From Eubacteriaceae bacterium UBA4266 (GTDB lineage: Bacteria > Bacillota > Clostridia > Eubacteriales > Eubacteriaceae): 8,977 nucleotides of DNA. The notes under the pieces are model-generated. The model saw nothing but the letters and a program-made list of their open reading frames with translations, was not told where the DNA came from and ran no database searches. This document shows positions 6,643 through 8,977 of this stretch, one piece after another. Made by a program: the position numbers and the translations under genes. The first letter of the stretch is position 1, and every line of letters starts with the position of its first letter. The DNA lies in contig DGWE01000104.1 in NCBI GenBank assembly GCA_002396065.1, positions 1-8,977 on the forward strand, given 5' to 3'.

Positions 6643-6656
6643 TTTAAACTCCTGAT

Positions 6657-6684
6657 ATTATATCATAATGTTTCAAATTATCAA
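6657..6684 (-). promoter_or_regulatory. Extended -10 promoter of the leader/small RNA
   Basis: On the minus strand TTGATA (6679-6684) is followed after 16 bp by a perfect TATAAT (6657-6662) preceded by TGA, the extended -10 motif. Transcription would begin near 6650-6653. It is one of the strongest-looking promoters in the window and is divergent from the DnaD operon promoter about 60 bp away. Confidence 0.75.
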
Positions 6685-6717
6685 CTTTTTTGAACGGATT
6701 TCTTTTTGTTTAAGCTG

Positions 6718-6726
6718 TGATATAAT
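6718..6726 (+). promoter_or_regulatory. Extended -10 promoter of the DnaD-DnaI operon
   Basis: TGA directly followed by TATAAT (6721-6726) is a perfect extended -10 element. No good -35 box lies 16-18 bp upstream, which extended -10 promoters tolerate. The start would be near 6733, about 30 nt before the ATG at 6764. Confidence 0.65.
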
Positions 6727-6748
6727 AGTCAAAAAATTAAGGATGGGC

Positions 6749-6753
6749 GGAGG
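6749..6753 (+). promoter_or_regulatory. Ribosome binding site of the DnaD-domain gene
   Basis: GGAGG ends ten nt before the ATG at 6764. It decides for this start over in-frame ATGs at 6668 (upstream of the promoter) and 6743 (upstream of the GGAGG). Confidence 0.75.
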
Positions 6754-6763
6754 AAAACGGAAA

Positions 6764-7837
6764 ATGGATAAGCGGCACTCAACGAAGTTTGTCTTCGACA
6801 GCGGCAACGAAAATTACGGCATCACGCCGGTGGAGAATGCCTTCATCAACATCTACATGCCTCCGGCCAACGGCGACTACGTCAAGGTATACCTCTACGG
6901 CCTCAAGCACTGCTTTTCAAGCGCGTCGATGCCCATTGACAACGAGCTGTTGTCCGAGGAGCTGCAGATCACAGAAGGGGACGTGCGCAAGGCCTGGGAC
7001 TACTGGCAGGATCAAGAGATTCTCTCGGTCCGCTACAACGACAGCGGCCGGGCCGAGGTGCATTATTTCAGCATTCCGGCGCGCATCCTGGATAATTACC
7101 CGCAGCCCGACGCACCGGCCAACGCCGAGGACACCGCGCCGAAAAACGAACAGGAAGCCAAAATCCAGGAGATGTTCAAAATCATCGAGAAGATGTTCAG
7201 CGCTACCTTGTCGGTCTCGACGATGCAGCAGCTTTCCGAATATTTGACAGATTACCATTTTGAACCCGAAACCGTCATCCTGCTGGCCGAATACTCGCTG
7301 AAAAACATCACCTCTAAAGGGGATCATTTCACCCAAAGTCAGGCGGTCCGCTACATGAACAAGGTCGCCGACAGCTGGCAAGACGCCGGCGTCATCACTC
7401 CAGAGGACGCCGACGTGTACATCGCCGAATCCCGAACCCGCCAGAGGCTGTATTACGGCGTGCTCAAAGCCATCGGCCAGAACCGCAGCCCGATGCAGAC
7501 GGAGCGGGAAACCATCGACAAATGGTTCGACACCTATCATTTTAAGCCGGAAATTGTCAAAGAGGCACTGCGCCGGACGACCAAGCCCAGCGTGAACTAC
7601 GTGGACGGCATTCTGACCCGTTGGCACGACGCCGGCATGACGACCCTCGACGCCGTCCGGCAGGAGGCCGAGGATTTCCGCAAAAACGCCGGCGCCAAAG
7701 TACCGGCTCAGCCGACGGCCGACGCGGATACCCGCCAGCGCGAGGATTTAATCGACGCCCTCGCCGACCAGGATACACAAGCTTTATGGAGTCTGATTGA
7801 TGAACAAGAAGAACTTAAATCCAGAGACGATCATTGA
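6764..7837 (+). CDS. DnaD-domain replication initiation protein with two C-terminal DnaD (DnaB_2) domains
   Basis: DnaD-family proteins help remodel DNA at the origin or at stalled forks so that the helicase loader can act. From the chosen start the protein has 357 residues. Residues 20-110 look like the winged-helix N-terminal domain (DNELLSEELQITEGDVRKAWDYWQ resembles a helix-turn-helix). An acidic linker follows at 113-132. Two copies of the C-terminal domain lie at about 150-220 and 240-305. Each ends in the family motif Y-xxx-(I/V)-xxx-W followed by DAG, at 197-205 and 279-287. Residues 311-357 are a charged tail. Bacillus DnaD has one such domain, and the two-domain form is frequent in clostridia. 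The gene overlaps the next by 38 nt, so the pair is translationally coupled. Assignment to DnaD rather than DnaB of Bacillus is not certain. Confidence 0.9.
   Translation: MDKRHSTKFVFDSGNENYGITPVENAFINIYMPPANGDYVKVYLYGLKHCFSSASMPIDNELLSEELQITEGDVRKAWDYWQDQEILSVRYNDSGRAEVHYFSIPARILDNYPQPDAPANAEDTAPKNEQEAKIQEMFKIIEKMFSATLSVSTMQQLSEYLTDYHFEPETVILLAEYSLKNITSKGDHFTQSQAVRYMNKVADSWQDAGVITPEDADVYIAESRTRQRLYYGVLKAIGQNRSPMQTERETIDKWFDTYHFKPEIVKEALRRTTKPSVNYVDGILTRWHDAGMTTLDAVRQEAEDFRKNAGAKVPAQPTADADTRQREDLIDALADQDTQALWSLIDEQEELKSRDDH
7788..7791 (+). promoter_or_regulatory. Ribosome binding site of dnaI inside the DnaD gene
   Basis: GGAG eight nt before the ATG at 7800. A TTG directly before that ATG is also in frame but would leave only five nt spacing, so the ATG is preferred. 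Confidence 0.55.
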
Positions 7838-8777
7838 GGATTTTCTCAACAGCCGAAAACGCCACCTCTATTTTGAAAACAAGCGCATCGCGGACATTTA
7901 CGACCAGGTGCCGGTGCTTAAGGCTGTAGAAAATGAACGCAACGCAGCCGGCGCCAGACAGGTGCAGGCGCGGCTGGCCGGCGATCCCGACGCTCTGCCC
8001 AACTATCACAAGAAGCTCGCCGAGTTGAACGCGCGCCGCGCTGAAATCATGAAAGCGCACCACCTCACCGCCGCGGACTTCGAAATTCACTACCTCTGTC
8101 CCGACTGCCACGACACGGGGTACCAAGGGCGGGCGGTCTGTCACTGCCTGAAGCAGGCCCTGACCGACGCGGCCTTTTCCCGCTTCGATTTAAGTCCCCG
8201 GGCCCGGCTTGAAAATTTCGACACCTTCGAGCTCAAGTACTACGCGGACGACAAGCCCGAGCACGGTCCGAGCCCGAGACGCTACATGGCGGCGATGAAA
8301 CAGCTGATGATGACTTACTGCGCCGATTTCGACGCCCAGCACGACAATTATCTCTTTTACGGCGCGCCGGGGCTCGGCAAAACCTTTTTGTCCAACTGCG
8401 TGGCCAACGCCTTAATCGAAAAGGGGAAAAACGTGATCTACATCACCGCCGAGCATCTGATCAACCTGGTCCGCGAAGCGGTGCGGGACGGCAACGACCG
8501 CACCTTGTCCGACAGCCTGTCTGACTGCGACCTGCTGATCATCGACGATCTCGGCGCCGAGTACCAGACGGCCTTTTCCGACGACCAGCTCTTTCAGATC
8601 ATCAACGACCGGATTTTGGGAGACGGCCCGATGCTGATTTCCTCGAATCTGTCGCCCAAGGAGATTCAAACCCGGTACAACACCCGGCTCGCGTCCCGAA
8701 TGATCGGCCACTTCAAGGCGCTGCATTTCGTCGGCACCGATATCCGCATGATCAAGAAGGGCATGGCCCATCAATAA
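7800..8777 (+). CDS. dnaI: DnaI/DnaC-type helicase-loader AAA+ ATPase
   Basis: This 325-residue protein should load the replicative helicase at origins or restart sites, working with the DnaD-domain protein encoded just before it. Residues 1-95 are helical and charged. A cysteine cluster CPDC...CHC (100, 103, 114, 116) forms a zinc site like that in the N-terminal helicase-binding domain of Bacillus DnaI. The AAA+ domain has Walker A GAPGLGKT (188-195), Walker B LLIIDD (245-250), a sensor 1 SSN (281-283) and a probable arginine finger Arg300 in SRMIG. These match the DnaC/DnaI/IstB clade. IstB transposase helpers share the ATPase, but the zinc cluster and the DnaD neighbour favour a replication role. 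The start overlaps the DnaD gene by 38 nt. No clear terminator follows; the next 45 nt hold only an AT inverted repeat (AAAATT-TCGT-AATTTT). Confidence 0.92.
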   Translation: MNKKNLNPETIIEDFLNSRKRHLYFENKRIADIYDQVPVLKAVENERNAAGARQVQARLAGDPDALPNYHKKLAELNARRAEIMKAHHLTAADFEIHYLCPDCHDTGYQGRAVCHCLKQALTDAAFSRFDLSPRARLENFDTFELKYYADDKPEHGPSPRRYMAAMKQLMMTYCADFDAQHDNYLFYGAPGLGKTFLSNCVANALIEKGKNVIYITAEHLINLVREAVRDGNDRTLSDSLSDCDLLIIDDLGAEYQTAFSDDQLFQIINDRILGDGPMLISSNLSPKEIQTRYNTRLASRMIGHFKALHFVGTDIRMIKKGMAHQ

Positions 8778-8820
8778 AAAAAGCGCTGTAAAAATTTCGT
8801 AATTTTCTTGTCATTTCCGC

Positions 8821-8850
8821 TTGACAATGTGAGTCAGTATCGCTTATAAT
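8821..8850 (+). promoter_or_regulatory. Consensus SigA promoter of tRNA-Gln
   Basis: A perfect TTGACA (8821-8826) and a perfect TATAAT (8845-8850) are separated by 18 bp. The predicted start is near 8857, about 12 nt before the mature tRNA. Confidence 0.85.
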
Positions 8851-8868
8851 GATATGCGTATTTGACAC

Positions 8869-8943
8869 AGGGGTATCGCCAAGCGGTAAGGCAATGGACT
8901 CTGACTCCATCACGCGCAGGTTCGAATCCTGCTACCCCCGCCA
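8869..8943 (+). tRNA. tRNA-Gln (anticodon CTG)
   Basis: The 75-nt sequence folds as a full cloverleaf. It has D arm GCC/GGC with AAGCGGTAA loop, anticodon stem ATGGA/TCCAT with loop CTCTGAC (anticodon CTG, reads CAG), T arm GCAGG-TTCGAAT-CCTGC, discriminator G and an encoded CCA. The acceptor stem pairs GGGGTA with TACCCC, but the outermost pair is A1 against C72, a mismatch. tRNA-Gln usually has a weak 1-72 pair (often U-A). It has its own strong promoter, and no terminator is visible in the last 34 nt, so more genes of a tRNA cluster may follow. Confidence 0.95.
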
Positions 8944-8977
8944 TTGATCAAAACATCCTAAACCGGGTGTGATTAAA

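Larger units (their letters stand above)
6553..6651 (-). ncRNA. Candidate small RNA or murA leader RNA, about 100 nt
   Basis: A strong promoter (6657-6684) and a strong terminator (6553-6578) on the minus strand delimit a unit of about 100 nt with no long reading frame. It holds two stem-loops. The first is AGCGAATGTG-AAG-CACATCGCT with one bulged A, at 6611-6632. The second is the terminator hairpin, and a U/A-rich single-stranded linker lies between them. I do not recognise it as SRP RNA, 6S RNA, tmRNA or a known riboswitch. Two readings fit: an independent small RNA with murA using the overlapping promoter at 6543-6571, or an attenuated murA leader. In the second reading the 3' arm of stem 1 (TCGCT) could compete for the 5' arm of the terminator (AGCGG). 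Confidence 0.4.

Noticed and set aside
6917..7627. Minus-strand frame of 236 codons antisense to the DnaD-domain gene
   Set aside because: It is a shadow of the clearly assigned plus-strand gene and has no motifs.
8781..8789. AAGCGCTGT after dnaI as a third copy of the UUCG terminator
   Set aside because: Only one arm (9 bp) matches, and there is no ACAGCGC partner or U-tract. A match of this length can be chance.

Overview
This window looks like chromosomal core sequence from a low-to-mid GC anaerobic Firmicute of the Eubacteriales. The evidence is a DnaD-domain protein paired with a DnaI-type helicase loader, a WalJ-HtrA pair, a rubrerythrin, strong AGGAGG-type ribosome binding sites and U-tract hairpin terminators. 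Coding DNA is fairly GC-rich while the intergenic gaps are AT-rich, and a Eubacteriaceae (Pseudoramibacter/Eubacterium-like) origin is a guess. No phage, transposon, CRISPR or defence genes are visible.

Layout. The left three quarters are read on the minus strand. From high to low coordinates it holds a putative ~100-nt RNA unit with its own promoter and terminator (6553-6684), murA (6499 to 5219) with a terminator, the walJ-htrA pair (5120 to 3139), rubrerythrin (2960 to 2400) with a terminator, and a large secreted L,D-transpeptidase (2223 to 43) with nine ricin-type repeats and a terminator. The right quarter is read on the plus strand: a protein with two DnaD C-terminal domains (6764-7837), an overlapping helicase-loader ATPase (7800-8777), and a tRNA-Gln(CTG) with a near-consensus promoter (8821-8943).

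How the genes fit together. MurA catalyses the first committed step of peptidoglycan synthesis. WalJ is linked to cell-wall and division control in Firmicutes, HtrA-like proteins act in envelope quality control, and the L,D-transpeptidase would crosslink or decorate the finished wall, so the minus-strand block has an envelope theme. Rubrerythrin detoxifies peroxide, and a perfect 7-1-7 PerR/Fur-type palindrome lies just upstream of its promoter. The divergent plus-strand pair belongs to replication initiation (DnaD-like remodelling and helicase loading).

The points most worth a second look are the murA leader/small-RNA unit whose terminator overlaps the probable murA promoter, the abnormal serine motif of the HtrA-like protease, the cluster of palindromes around the rubrerythrin promoter, the 3x3 ricin-repeat transpeptidase, and the A1-C72 mismatch in the tRNA-Gln.
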